Source of the DNA: Desulfosporosinus sp.
GTDB lineage: Bacteria; Bacillota; Desulfitobacteriia; Desulfitobacteriales; Desulfitobacteriaceae
DNA: 51,501 bases
NCBI GenBank assembly: GCA_031292055.1
Contig: JARLHV010000134.1
Location: forward strand, 1 to 51,501
Direction of reading: 5' to 3'
The notes below the pieces were generated by a model. It was not told where the DNA came from and did not search any database. It worked only from the letters and a program-made list of their open reading frames with translations. Positions within the stretch are counted from its first letter, which is position 1, and the number at the start of each line of letters is the position of its first letter. Positions 17,558 to 28,203 of the stretch are shown in pieces. Both the position numbers and the translations under genes were made by a program.

Positions 17558-18640
17558 TTATCCCCTCCGAGCTCGCCGTATCTTGCCAATGATTCCCTTT
17601 ACAACCTCTGAATAGATCGGCTCTAAATGGTTCCAAAGAAAATAAATCATGGGACGATACACTACATCCCACTCACCGATAAACTCTGTATACTCTCCGT
17701 TGAACCCCTTTTTAAAACGATAAAGCCCATAAAGCGGGTTATCTTCCGTCAAGTGCCCTGGGACCCCTCGGAAGTCATAGAGCGTGCAGCCCAGTGACTT
17801 GGCCCAACGGATCATTTCCCACTGGATTAAGTAGTTGGGCATGACATTGCGATGAGCATTCGACGAAGCGCCATAGATATACCAGGCTTTATCTCCCAAG
17901 ACAAATGCCAAAGTTCCAGCGATGATTTTGTCTTCATATTCGGCAATAAATAATTCTCCTAAGCCCACCGGAACCAGGGAATCATAAAGGTCTTCATAAT
18001 AAGAATAGGCTCGCACCAAGAAGTGGTCGCGCTCTGTCGTTTCTGTTAGGACACGATAAAATTCCGGCAAATCATCCCGCGTCCCACGCCGGATCTGAAC
18101 CCCTTTTTTCTGCGCAAGGCGAATATTGTAGCGTGTTTTTTGTTGCATATTAGCTAGTAACGACTTCTCATCCGGAGAGATATCCAAACGAAATACATAC
18201 TTTGGTTGAACCCCTTCAAAGCCCTTCCCACTCTCGGCAGAACTAAATCCTTTGGTAAGTAAATAGGGTTCTACTTCTTTTTCTGAAGACGGCACATCCG
18301 GGTCAATTTTGAGAAAAATGGCACCTCGGACTTTCGCCAACTTGCGAATCTCTGCCAAGACCAGATCTGCCAGCGCGACATTTTTCCAATCGACAATAGG
18401 TCCGCGTGAAGCGTAAAAAATTGGTATTCCTACAACCGGAATTTTGCGTTCAAGAATAGAGGCCGCCGCCACAATTTCTTCGTTTTCTTCAATAATTAAC
18501 CGCCAGGGCACCCATCCTGTCCGACTCTTAATTTCTCCCCACTCCCACGACTGGAGCACATGCCCTTTGGAATCCTTGGCCAAAAAAGCATTAAAGCGTG
18601 TATGTTCACTTTTGTCGATCCACCTTGCAACATAGGCCAC
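17558..18640 (-). CDS. FemX-like peptidoglycan interpeptide transferase
   Basis: 360-aa FemAB/FemX family protein made of two GNAT-like halves. LQSWEWGEIKSRTGW opens the first domain, QKTRYNIRLAQKKGVQIRRG marks the central basic helix, and GASSNAHRNVMPNYLIQWEMIRWAK with YDFRGVPG forms the second acceptor site. Such enzymes add amino acids from aminoacyl-tRNA to the lipid II stem peptide. The amino acid added cannot be read from sequence. It is co-transcribed with the racemase gene, giving a wall-precursor pair. Confidence 0.88.
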   Translation of the reverse strand: MAYVARWIDKSEHTRFNAFLAKDSKGHVLQSWEWGEIKSRTGWVPWRLIIEENEEIVAAASILERKIPVVGIPIFYASRGPIVDWKNVALADLVLAEIRKLAKVRGAIFLKIDPDVPSSEKEVEPYLLTKGFSSAESGKGFEGVQPKYVFRLDISPDEKSLLANMQQKTRYNIRLAQKKGVQIRRGTRDDLPEFYRVLTETTERDHFLVRAYSYYEDLYDSLVPVGLGELFIAEYEDKIIAGTLAFVLGDKAWYIYGASSNAHRNVMPNYLIQWEMIRWAKSLGCTLYDFRGVPGHLTEDNPLYGLYRFKKGFNGEYTEFIGEWDVVYRPMIYFLWNHLEPIYSEVVKGIIGKIRRARRG

Positions 18641-18953
18641 CGGTTCAATCCCCTTTCTTTTTGCATTCTTTCCAAGGTTTTGCTCCTCTAATCAATCACT
18701 CATTGATATAACATAAGAGTTCGTGCCATAACCCTTCATCCCAGGTTTAGCAGAACTCTCCTTAGACACCCTATACGCGAGGTTCGTACCGCGCACATTT
18801 CCCCCGCTCTAAGCTCCAAGACGCAATGTCACACAAGCGTGATGTCTCTACGTAAGCAGAAACTGCCCTCTCCACAAAAGCAACCCAAGCGGTAAGACGG
18901 TACGCCTGGAAGTGCAAGTCAAGAACCGTCCCTGACTTGCGCCCCAACTTGCG
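18641..18953. repeat. 313-bp intergenic region with REP-like hairpin
   Basis: No gene is supported here. At 18914-18940 an 8-bp stem GCAAGTCA / TGACTTGC encloses AGAACCGTCCC; similar AGAACCGTCCC words are, to my knowledge, recurrent in clostridial intergenic DNA. ACTTGCGC is repeated directly at 18934 and 18948. A CGCGAGGTTCGTACCGCG segment near 18776-18793 resembles the arm of the 11785-11867 palindrome. There is no T-run, so pyrG has no obvious terminator here. Confidence 0.45.
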
Positions 18954-20618
<1,665 letters not shown>

Positions 20619-20661
20619 CTATTCTCAAGCAGTAGATAACTATCCCCAGGACTATCCTCTG

Positions 20662-20709
20662 CAAAAAAACACGTAAATAAAGCTAGTCCGTGAGCCGCAC
20701 TAGCTTTAT
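20662..20709 (-). terminator. Terminator or attenuator between rpoE and pyrG
   Basis: An 11-bp perfect stem ATAAAGCTAGT / ACTAGCTTTAT (20699-20709 with 20677-20687) with an 11-nt loop is followed on the minus strand by TTACGTGTTTTTTTG. It lies 168 nt after the rpoE stop and 90 nt before pyrG. It could end the rpoE transcript or attenuate pyrG, as pyrG is attenuation-controlled in bacilli. Confidence 0.65.
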
Positions 20710-20877
20710 ATTCCCAATCAGTAAGACTATGTTTTCGTGGATCTTTCTCGCCATGAGACATAATTACAATTAAGGCTTGTACCTACGCCTGATGGCTTGG
20801 CACAAGCCAAGTTTTCTATACCCCACTTGCTCTATTTTAGCCACACTTAGAAAGGATGTCAAGACTAAGAACTTCCT

Positions 20878-21318
20878 TTACCATTTTTCTCCGCGCCTAC
20901 CTTCATCCGCCTCATCAAAAATTTCGTCTGTTTCTGAGGCATCATCATCCAACACCTCGTCATCTAACTCTTCTAAATCGGACTTGTCTTCTTCGTCAGA
21001 AGACGCTTTATTCATCAAGGAGATGGACGGCAATTTCTTGGGAGTTTTCGCAGCCTCCCAAACTTTCAGGCCCCATTCACCCCGTCCGAGAAAAGTAAAC
21101 CGTGTGTCTAGATTGATCTGAGTAAGTGCCGCCGCAATCCGGATGGCCTCCTGAGTAATCCCTAAGCGCTTTAGTACTTCTTCAATTAAGTTATGATAAT
21201 GCATAGGATTACCTTGAGCTTTTAGAACCTCATAAGCTATATCCGCTTCCGTTGGCTTGTCTTTTTTGCTTAAAGAGTGGGTCAAAACTCCACCGCCCTT
21301 CGTCGTTTTGAATATCAA
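20878..21318 (-). CDS. rpoE: DNA-directed RNA polymerase delta subunit
   Basis: 146-aa protein with an N-terminal HARE-HTH domain (DIAYEVLKAQGNPMHYHNL, DTRFTFLGRGEWGLKVWE) and a disordered acidic tail rich in Asp and Glu after residue 105, the layout of Firmicute RpoE/delta. It modulates promoter recycling and specificity. The start TTG 21316-21318 has AGGGGTGG eight bases upstream; a second TTG at 21283-21285 is an alternative. argS lies upstream and pyrG downstream, as in Bacillus. Confidence 0.88.
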   Translation of the reverse strand: MIFKTTKGGGVLTHSLSKKDKPTEADIAYEVLKAQGNPMHYHNLIEEVLKRLGITQEAIRIAAALTQINLDTRFTFLGRGEWGLKVWEAAKTPKKLPSISLMNKASSDEEDKSDLEELDDEVLDDDASETDEIFDEADEGRRGEKW

Positions 21319-21387
21319 TATATTCGGCCCACCCCTAAATATTTCCTGCTTGTGGTTTGTTTAAACATAAATTTAAATTTCCACAGC

Positions 21388-23070
21388 CTACATTCTTTCT
21401 GGAGCTGACACACCTAATATACCTAATACATTGCTAATAATTTGTTTCACGGCTTTTACTAGGCTCAAACGAGCCCGTCGCAAGCCCACATCGTCAACAA
21501 GCACGCGCTGGCTGTTATAGAAGGTATGGAAGAGACCTGCCAGATCGAGCACATAACGAGCTAAGCGATGAGGCTCCATAAGACGTGCCGCGACGATGAT
21601 CTCGCTTGGCAAATCCGCCATTTTCTTGAGCAGATCTCGTTCTTCCGAGCTATCCAGGCGGTTTAAGTCCTCTTCAAGTGGGGGTACCCCAGCATCGCCA
21701 AGTTCCTCGGCTTGTCGCAAAATACTACACAAACGGGCATGCGCATATTGCACATAATAAACAGGGTTATCCGACGATTGAGCTCTTGCTAAATCCATGT
21801 CAAAATCTACTGTAGAGTCAGGGTCCCGCAGATTAAAGAAAAACCGCGCTGCATCCTTGCCAACTTCATCCATCAACTCACGCAAGGTGATATATTGCCC
21901 AGAACGTTTAGACATTTTCACCACTTCACCGTTTTGGATAAGCCTCACGAGCTGCATCAGAATAATTTGAAGATTATCCGGATCATACCCTAAGGCGGAC
22001 ATCGCCCCTTTTAACCGAGCCACATGTCCATGGTGGTCGGAACCCCAAATATTGATTACCCGATTAAAACCGCGCTCAAATTTGTTGCGGTGGTAGGCAA
22101 TATCTGCCGCAAAATAGGTTGGCGTTCCATTACTTCTAACCACCACTTCGTCTTTTTCATCTCCAAGCAAAGTGGATTTAAGCCAAAGCGCACCTTCCTT
22201 TTCGTAAATATAGCCTTTTTTTTCGAGTTCCTCCATCGTCGAGCGAACGGCCCCCGAATCATGCAGGGATTGTTCGTTAAACCAAACATCATATTCGACC
22301 CCAAAATCTTGAAGAGTTTCTCGAATATCTCGCATTTTCTCGTCCAAGGCATACCGCACCAAAAATTCACGTCGAAGTTCCGGTTCAACTGCAAGATATT
22401 TGTCTCCGACTTTGACGATAAGACCTTTTACCGTATCGATTAAGTCCTCGCCATGATAGCCTCCTTCTGGGAAAGGGGCTTCCTGGCCCAGTTGTTGTAA
22501 ATACCTTGCTTCCAAGGACAATGCGAAATTATGAATTTGGTTCCCTGTATCATTAATATAAAATTCACGGGAGACTTCATACCCTGCCGCTGAAAGTAAG
22601 GAAGCAAGGCTGTCGCCAAGTGCCGCTCCACGTGCATTGCCCATGTGTAATAGCCCCGTAGGGTTTGCGCTCACAAATTCGACCTGAATCTTTTGACCCT
22701 TGCCAATATCAACTTGGCCGTAAAGTCCTCCGGCATTTATCACTTCGCCGATGACATTCGTAAGCCATAACGGATTTAAGCGGAAGTTAATAAAACCCGC
22801 TCCAGCAATTTCAGAAGATTCTATCCAAGTCCCGGTCGTGTCCAAGTGTTTAATAAGCGTGGTGGCTATCTCCCGGGGTGAACGTTTCGCTTGTTTGGCC
22901 AACACCATAGCGAGATTTGTTGCCAAATCTCCATGTTGTCTTTCTCTTGGTTCTTCCAAAACAAAATACGGCAATTCCTCAAACTTTAATTCTCCAGCCG
23001 CTTGCGCAGAATTTGCAGCTTCTACCAACTGATTTGTAACTCGTGTTTTTATGTTCTCATAGAGACTCAT
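21388..23070 (-). CDS. argS: Arginyl-tRNA synthetase
   Basis: Class I aminoacyl-tRNA synthetase of 560 aa. The HIGH-type motif is PTGLLHMGNARGAALGDSL and the KMSKS loop reads VVKMSKRSGQYITL, with the N-terminal Add-1 domain and the C-terminal DALR anticodon-binding domain ending in NVLGILGVSAPERM. It overlaps the preceding DUF1934 gene by 4 nt, the ywiB-argS pairing of Bacillus. Confidence 0.97.
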   Translation of the reverse strand: MSLYENIKTRVTNQLVEAANSAQAAGELKFEELPYFVLEEPRERQHGDLATNLAMVLAKQAKRSPREIATTLIKHLDTTGTWIESSEIAGAGFINFRLNPLWLTNVIGEVINAGGLYGQVDIGKGQKIQVEFVSANPTGLLHMGNARGAALGDSLASLLSAAGYEVSREFYINDTGNQIHNFALSLEARYLQQLGQEAPFPEGGYHGEDLIDTVKGLIVKVGDKYLAVEPELRREFLVRYALDEKMRDIRETLQDFGVEYDVWFNEQSLHDSGAVRSTMEELEKKGYIYEKEGALWLKSTLLGDEKDEVVVRSNGTPTYFAADIAYHRNKFERGFNRVINIWGSDHHGHVARLKGAMSALGYDPDNLQIILMQLVRLIQNGEVVKMSKRSGQYITLRELMDEVGKDAARFFFNLRDPDSTVDFDMDLARAQSSDNPVYYVQYAHARLCSILRQAEELGDAGVPPLEEDLNRLDSSEERDLLKKMADLPSEIIVAARLMEPHRLARYVLDLAGLFHTFYNSQRVLVDDVGLRRARLSLVKAVKQIISNVLGILGVSAPERM

Positions 23071-23504
23071 TGGGGAAGATCCTCCTTTATGTTTAGCAAC
23101 AGCAAATTATAACTGACCAACTTATCATCGATAAAAAGGTTATATTCTAGACTAATACGTCCCCCGTGGACTGTCAAGTCACACTCTACCCGCCGGGGCA
23201 TAACGCTCAGCCAAATTTTTCCATAACAAGTGGTGTAAATACTCCTATTGAGCACACCCTCTTTAAACTCTTGAGACAGATCGATTGCGCCCTTGCGGTT
23301 TAAGACAACCGCCCCTTCTTTTATGCTTAAAAATGTTGTTACCTCTTCAAGCCCTGTACTTTCACTGCCGGCTTCTTTGTATACCACATAGAAAACACCA
23401 TTTCGTTCGTAATACGTTCCCTCAATGATTAATTCTTGTTGGTCTTCATGCCCTTCTGGATACGTCTGTTTGCCATTGATATGAATGGTCACTTTTTTCT
23501 GCAA
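23067..23504 (-). CDS. DUF1934 family beta-barrel protein (YwiB-like)
   Basis: 145-aa protein of the DUF1934/YwiB family, a small lipocalin-like barrel of unknown function. Typical features are the start KKVTIHINGKQ, the GTYYERNGVFYVVYKE strand pair and the C-terminal SLEYNLFIDDKLVSYNLLLLNIKE. The start is TTG 23502-23504 with a strong AAAGGAG seven bases upstream. It overlaps argS by 4 nt and is likely translated with it. Confidence 0.85.
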   Translation of the reverse strand: MQKKVTIHINGKQTYPEGHEDQQELIIEGTYYERNGVFYVVYKEAGSESTGLEEVTTFLSIKEGAVVLNRKGAIDLSQEFKEGVLNRSIYTTCYGKIWLSVMPRRVECDLTVHGGRISLEYNLFIDDKLVSYNLLLLNIKEDLPQ

Positions 23505-23862
23505 TAGTTTACTCCTTTCAGGAGGCGTCTAAACTCTTCGAAAGAATTCTCTCATTATAACCCAAGGCCTGCGCAAAGACTAGGCCTGAATTGCATTAAC
23601 TGCGAGATGATATGCTATGATATGCTTAATGAGCCTATTCTCGTTAACTCTGGAGAAATCCTTTTTTACCCTTAATTAATTTTATACACCAAACTAACCG
23701 TCCTTAATGGTGGTTTGTGATTGGAATATCGAAGTAAGTCCCTGGCAAGTTCAGTTAACGTTCCGATGAAGTAACTTTGCTTTATTCTCTAAAAAAAAGC
23801 ACTGTGGATAGTTAACAGCGAGAGGGACCTATCCCTCTCGCTAATTTTTGTTTGACTCTATT
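23505..23862. other. 358-bp intergenic region upstream of DUF1934-argS
   Basis: No gene is supported. On the minus strand a perfect TATAAT lies at 23554-23559, 50 nt before the DUF1934 start, but the -35 region is poor. The region holds one strong hairpin (23817-23842, listed separately). The rest is AT-rich with no repeat I can relate to other sites. Confidence 0.5.
23817..23842. terminator. Strong hairpin after ypeB
   Basis: An 11-bp perfect stem AGCGAGAGGGA / TCCCTCTCGCT with a 4-nt loop lies 20 nt past the ypeB stop. The adjacent T-run (AATTTTTG) is on the plus side; on the minus strand the nearest T-run is about 20 nt farther on. It most likely ends the sleB-ypeB transcript, but the polarity is odd. 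Confidence 0.65.
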
Positions 23863-25227
23863 TTACTGGAGAAATTCTCCGCGCGGGGTCTTGATAATCC
23901 GTTGGATCTTCTCCTCTGCTCCTGTTGAAGCATTTAGGTAGAGAAGATATTCCTCCCCCTGATATTGACCGCGAAACTCATAACAATAGACCTCTTGATT
24001 TCCGCTTTTAGCAATGACTGCCAAGCGACTTTCTAGAATCTTGAAATTTGGACGCAAATTTTTTACTACTTGGGTCATCGTTAGTTTCGCTGGGAAAGTA
24101 CGCGAATGATGGAATGAATAATACGGTGCCGCATCCAACCCAACAAGCTGCCCATTGTCCAAAGCAATCATCAGTCGTACTTTATCCGGGTAAATCCTGA
24201 CTCCGTCTTTTTCAACAACGGCATCAAACTGAATATACGAGCCGTAGTCCTCACTTGAAGTTAACACCAAGTGCCAGCCTAACGCTTGCAAAATCGCCTG
24301 GGCTTTGCTTGCGGCTTCTTCCTTACTCAGTGCCTGAGGTTCAATTGAACGCTGATCCCGATAGAAGGTTACAACTCCGCCCTGGTGACTAACTTCTATA
24401 TCGGCTTCTTTATACTTCCACATATATCCGCCTAAAGCGCCCTGCGACTCACCTGTAAATTCCGGCGTTATCGATGGATAGCCCACCTTACTCAGAAACT
24501 CCCGCGCCACACCTTGGGCCTGATCACGAGTTACATCACCTGAGGGGAGTCCCAATGGTTTGGGCACAACGCGCGTGGCGTATTCTCCGGTATATGAAAA
24601 TGGCGGTAGCTTTTGTAAACTCGCATCCAACTGGTCCAACCCGGACCGTACAGATTTGAAGGGAACTTCGGTTCCATCCGCAGCCGCTTCTGCAATTTTT
24701 GTTCTGCCAAACCCTAGCCGTTGCCCTAGCGACGGGGTAGGGTCCGTCCAAACCAAATTTTCCGTGTCCATTCTCATCATTATATCTTGAACCTTTTGAT
24801 TAACTGGCATGAGCCGTTCATGCATGTCATTGAGCGTTTTCTCCTCTTCTGTCGATATTTTTCCTCCACCAGCGAGTTTTTGGGTCAATGTTCTGGTGAA
24901 ATCACCCGATTGTGTTAAAAACTCACTTACATAACTAAGGCCCACCTGATCGGCTGGGATTTGAGCAAAATCCTTGAGCGCAGCCTCACTTTTACTTGAG
25001 ACTTGACTCAAATAGAGAATCTTTTGGTTGGGGCTACTCGCTACATTTCCTTTGGCCATATCGCTCTCCATCTGGTCAAGATAACTGGCAAAGTCGGTCA
25101 AAGCCCGGTGACTATTATTTTCTGCGACGAGATGATACTTTCCCTCCAGACGATATTCATTAACCCCCCACCCCAGAGAAATCAACAAAGCCGCCACTAA
25201 AGTTCCGATCCAAAATTTTCTATGCAT
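23863..25227 (-). CDS. ypeB: Spore germination protein YpeB
   Basis: 454-aa exported protein with an N-terminal membrane anchor (FWIGTLVAALLISLGWGV), a long helical region and C-terminal PepSY repeats (SKEEAASKAQAIL, TRDQAQGVAREFLSKVG, TMTQVVKNLRP). YpeB is needed for localisation and stability of the cortex-lytic enzyme SleB. The ATG has AGGGGGAC upstream. It lies 10 nt after sleB, the standard operon of spore formers. Confidence 0.93.
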   Translation of the reverse strand: MHRKFWIGTLVAALLISLGWGVNEYRLEGKYHLVAENNSHRALTDFASYLDQMESDMAKGNVASSPNQKILYLSQVSSKSEAALKDFAQIPADQVGLSYVSEFLTQSGDFTRTLTQKLAGGGKISTEEEKTLNDMHERLMPVNQKVQDIMMRMDTENLVWTDPTPSLGQRLGFGRTKIAEAAADGTEVPFKSVRSGLDQLDASLQKLPPFSYTGEYATRVVPKPLGLPSGDVTRDQAQGVAREFLSKVGYPSITPEFTGESQGALGGYMWKYKEADIEVSHQGGVVTFYRDQRSIEPQALSKEEAASKAQAILQALGWHLVLTSSEDYGSYIQFDAVVEKDGVRIYPDKVRLMIALDNGQLVGLDAAPYYSFHHSRTFPAKLTMTQVVKNLRPNFKILESRLAVIAKSGNQEVYCYEFRGQYQGEEYLLYLNASTGAEEKIQRIIKTPRGEFLQ

Positions 25228-25237
25228 ACCTGTCCCC

Positions 25238-25930
25238 CTATTTCGTAAAGATATGATTTCCGATTCGTTTAATCTCTGGTCGTGACCAAATGTATCTATT
25301 TCTGGTTTTGGCAGGATTAAAATAGAATAGTGCTCCTCCCGTAGGGTCTGATCCGCTTAACGCTTCTTGGACCGCACGCAGAGAAGATGCTGAAGGCGGT
25401 AAATTTATTTGACCATCATCTACACTGGAAAAAGCTTCAGGCTGATAGATGATATCCGCAACTGTTTTGGGGAAGGCTGGATCGGTAATCCGATTCATGA
25501 TCACGGCAGCCACCGCAACTTGCCCTCGGAAAGGTTCTCCACGAGCCTCTGCATTGACACAGCGGGCTAAAAGTCTTGTGTCAATGTTTTTATAGCCCAC
25601 AGCCTTTCCTGACGCATTCGTGCTTTGACTCGTTAGACGCTTTAATTCATTGATAGTGTGCGTTCCAGCTAATCCGTCGACTCTTAAACCGTGGTCCTGT
25701 TGAAATTTCCGTATTGCTGCCTCAGTTTTCGACCTGAACTTGCCATCAATCGTTCCCACACTATAGCCCAACTGTGCCAGTTTACTCTGTAGCTGTCTGA
25801 CTTCCGGACCGTTGCTCCCTCGGCCAAGCAAACGATCCCCTAAAGCTGCATACGCCATACCGGACAAGGCGATGCTGAGAATAAGTCCAATAGTTAGAGT
25901 AATCCCCCAGTGTCTAATTTGTAATCTCAT
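25238..25930 (-). CDS. sleB: Spore cortex-lytic enzyme SleB
   Basis: 230-aa secreted lytic transglycosylase that degrades cortex peptidoglycan at germination. It has a signal peptide (cleavage likely after SGMAYA), a PG_binding_1 domain (GSNGPEVRQLQSKLAQLGY to GLAGTHTINELKR) and a C-terminal hydrolase_2 domain whose catalytic Glu is in NAEARGEPFRGQVAVAAV. GAGGTGA precedes the ATG. In transcription order it is first, followed by ypeB. Confidence 0.95.
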   Translation of the reverse strand: MRLQIRHWGITLTIGLILSIALSGMAYAALGDRLLGRGSNGPEVRQLQSKLAQLGYSVGTIDGKFRSKTEAAIRKFQQDHGLRVDGLAGTHTINELKRLTSQSTNASGKAVGYKNIDTRLLARCVNAEARGEPFRGQVAVAAVIMNRITDPAFPKTVADIIYQPEAFSSVDDGQINLPPSASSLRAVQEALSGSDPTGGALFYFNPAKTRNRYIWSRPEIKRIGNHIFTK

Positions 25931-26003
25931 ACCCTCACCTCACTTTGTTTGTTGAATCTTAGTGTGGCAAAAGTTGATCGAAATTATCCGACATTATCCT
26001 CCT

Positions 26004-26058
26004 ATAACAAATAATAAAATACCACGGGGTATTCCCGTGGTATTTTATTATTTGTTAT
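26004..26058 (-). terminator. 25-bp perfect palindromic terminator
   Basis: Arms 26004-26028 and 26034-26058 are perfect inverted copies with a 5-nt loop; the GC part is CCACGGG and the rest is A/T, giving T-rich tails on both strands. The right arm contains the stop codon (26055-26057) of the membrane-anchored gene upstream, so the coding sequence runs into the terminator. It separates the nfeD-floA operon from sleB. Confidence 0.9.
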
Positions 26059-26606
26059 GCTGATGATCGAGGTCCGCTGAAGGGGCGCAACCCGTGTGGT
26101 TTTCCCAAAATTTCTGCCCATATAACCCCTTGGACGAGTTTTCTTTCCGTCAGAGCAAGCTGAACACCTCTTGAATCACAGGAATTACTACTAGTTATTT
26201 CTTCACCTGGATTCCCTTCAGTAGTCTTATCTGCCTCTAGTCCAAGTGTTGCAATATATTCATTTCTTCCTTGGATTCCTTGGGACACTTGGGTTGCTGG
26301 GATTCCCTTGATTTCTGGAGCTACTTCAGTTTCAACATATGAATCCTTGATTTCTTCAAAATCTTCAAGTTTTGTCGCTGCCAAGGCCCCCGCTTGATAA
26401 GGACCATTTTCCATGGCCTTTTTTAGCTGTTCTCGCCATGTTCCACGGGATATTCCTTGGATTACATCTTTTACCGAGCGACCATCCGGCAGTTTAAAGG
26501 CATCAGAGCGCTTCGCTGGCGTTTGGAGCATGCCCTGCTTTTTTATAACTGAAGCTATCACCTGAAAAATAACCCAAACGATAATTACAACTGTGAAAAC
26601 TGACAT
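26055..26606 (-). CDS. Membrane-anchored protein of unknown function in floA operon
   Basis: 183 aa. A single N-terminal membrane helix (VFTVVIIVWVIFQVIASVI) is followed by a hydrophilic, Glu/Thr-rich, probably disordered linker and a compact C-terminal segment (ALTERKLVQGVIWAEILGKP). That terminal motif is, as far as I recall, conserved in proteins next to floA in clostridia. The gene starts 8 nt after floA and is the last gene before the terminator. Function unknown; a FloA-associated scaffold protein is a guess from context. Confidence 0.7.
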   Translation of the reverse strand: MSVFTVVIIVWVIFQVIASVIKKQGMLQTPAKRSDAFKLPDGRSVKDVIQGISRGTWREQLKKAMENGPYQAGALAATKLEDFEEIKDSYVETEVAPEIKGIPATQVSQGIQGRNEYIATLGLEADKTTEGNPGEEITSSNSCDSRGVQLALTERKLVQGVIWAEILGKPHGLRPFSGPRSSA

Positions 26607-26614
26607 GATCTCAC

Positions 26615-27613
26615 CTACTTCTTCGTTAAGCTATCATTGCCTGATTCCATTTTACCCGTCTGAGCAATGTTGCCTCTCATCTGAGTGTCAGCTATAATAT
26701 TTTGCATGTTGTAATAGTCCATAACGCCCAGTTTTCCTTCCCGCAAAGCCTGAGCCATTGCTCTTGGGACTTCTGCCTCCGCTTCGACGACCTTGGCCCG
26801 CATCTCCTGGACCGATGCTTTCATTTCTTGTTCTTTGGCAACGGCCATTGCGCGCCGTTCTTCTGCTTTAGCTTGGGCAATGCGTTTATCCGCTTCGGCT
26901 TGATCCATCTGAAGCTGAGCTCCGATGTTTTTACCTACATCGACATCTGCCATATCAATGGATAAGATTTCAAACGCTGTCCCCGCATCCAATCCTTTAG
27001 CTAAGACCGTATGCGATATAAACTCAGGTTTTTCCAAGACATCTTTATGGGATGCCGAAGATCCAATACTAGTGACAATTCCTTCCCCAACGCGGGCAAT
27101 AATTGTTTCTTCACCGGCACCACCGACCAATCGATCAATATTGGCCCGCACGGTTACCTTGGCCTTGACTCTAAGTTCGATCCCATTTTGCGCCACAGCT
27201 GAAACAACCGGAGTTTCAATCACTTTTGGATTAACCGACATTTGTACGGCTTGAAGGACATCTCGGCCAGCCAGATCAATAGCGGCTGCCCGTTCAAACG
27301 GAAGCGGAATGGCTGCGCGTTCTGCGGCAATCAAAGCATTAACGACTCTGTCAACGTTTCCACCTGCCAAATAGTGCGCTTCCAGCTGATCTGTAGTAAT
27401 TGCCAAACCTGCTTTATGAGCTTTAATCAAAGGATTCACAATTTTGGACGGAACCACTCGGCGTAACCGCATACCAACCAAGTTAAAGATCCCAACATTA
27501 ACCCCCGCGGCTAAAGCTGAAATCCAAAGCCCGACAGGAATAAAGCTAAGCAGCACACTCAAAAGTACAAACGCCAGAAAGATTATGAAAACCGTTAAAA
27601 CTAATGTATTCAT
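26615..27613 (-). CDS. floA: Flotillin-like protein FloA
   Basis: 332-aa flotillin-like protein of functional membrane microdomains. A short N-terminal hydrophobic hairpin is followed by the SPFH/band-7-like region ([34 protein letters not shown]) and a coiled-coil rich in Ala/Glu/Lys ([20 protein letters not shown]), ending with [16 protein letters not shown]. It is the YqfA/FloA type. Its ATG overlaps the nfeD stop (ATGA), the usual NfeD-FloA pairing. Confidence 0.94.
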   Translation of the reverse strand: MNTLVLTVFIIFLAFVLLSVLLSFIPVGLWISALAAGVNVGIFNLVGMRLRRVVPSKIVNPLIKAHKAGLAITTDQLEAHYLAGGNVDRVVNALIAAERAAIPLPFERAAAIDLAGRDVLQAVQMSVNPKVIETPVVSAVAQNGIELRVKAKVTVRANIDRLVGGAGEETIIARVGEGIVTSIGSSASHKDVLEKPEFISHTVLAKGLDAGTAFEILSIDMADVDVGKNIGAQLQMDQAEADKRIAQAKAEERRAMAVAKEQEMKASVQEMRAKVVEAEAEVPRAMAQALREGKLGVMDYYNMQNIIADTQMRGNIAQTGKMESGNDSLTKK

Positions 27614-28134
27614 TCATTGCTCGGCCGTAACCGAGCTCCACCTCCTTCGAATGTTTTTTCCTCCCTGACAATAATCCGAGTCCCTTCAACCAGAATCACT
27701 CTAATCTCAGTCCCAGGTCCTATAAAACCCCCTTCGGTAACAACATCTAAATGCACGCCGGCAAAATCGCCGGTGCCAGCCGGACGCAACTGCGTCAGTG
27801 CTTTCCCAACTTGTCCTACGTACGCTTCATATTGAGGTTTAGGAGCAACATAACCTCCCTTAGATGTTTGGCGTGTGCTTAAAGAAAACTTCTGCCAAAA
27901 GCGCCGCGTCCGTGGTGAGCGAAAACTTAAGTAGACGATAATCCCTAAAACAATCAGCGCCCCCAAGGTAAAGAGCGCCCCTTCCAGTAATGAGTCTGTC
28001 GCCAAAAAGATTCCTGTAATTAAGGCAGCAATTCCGAGAATTCCACTCACCCCGAAACCGGGAATAACGAATATCTCAATTGCTAACAAAACAATCCCCA
28101 TCACAAACAGTGTAGTAATAATACCCTGCGGCAC
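27610..28134 (-). CDS. NfeD family membrane protein
   Basis: 174-aa short NfeD protein. Four hydrophobic helices occupy residues 5-75 and a C-terminal OB-fold NfeD domain follows ([44 protein letters not shown]). It lacks the ClpP-like protease domain of long NfeD proteins. The GTG start has AAAGGAGA upstream. It is co-translated with floA; NfeD proteins are thought to act with flotillins in the membrane. Confidence 0.9.
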   Translation of the reverse strand: MPQGIITTLFVMGIVLLAIEIFVIPGFGVSGILGIAALITGIFLATDSLLEGALFTLGALIVLGIIVYLSFRSPRTRRFWQKFSLSTRQTSKGGYVAPKPQYEAYVGQVGKALTQLRPAGTGDFAGVHLDVVTEGGFIGPGTEIRVILVEGTRIIVREEKTFEGGGARLRPSNE

Positions 28135-28203
28135 CGCCCTCTTCTCCTTTCTGCCTGCGAACTTACTCTTACTCTCTTACTCTCACTTTCTATTTTTCTA
28201 TTT

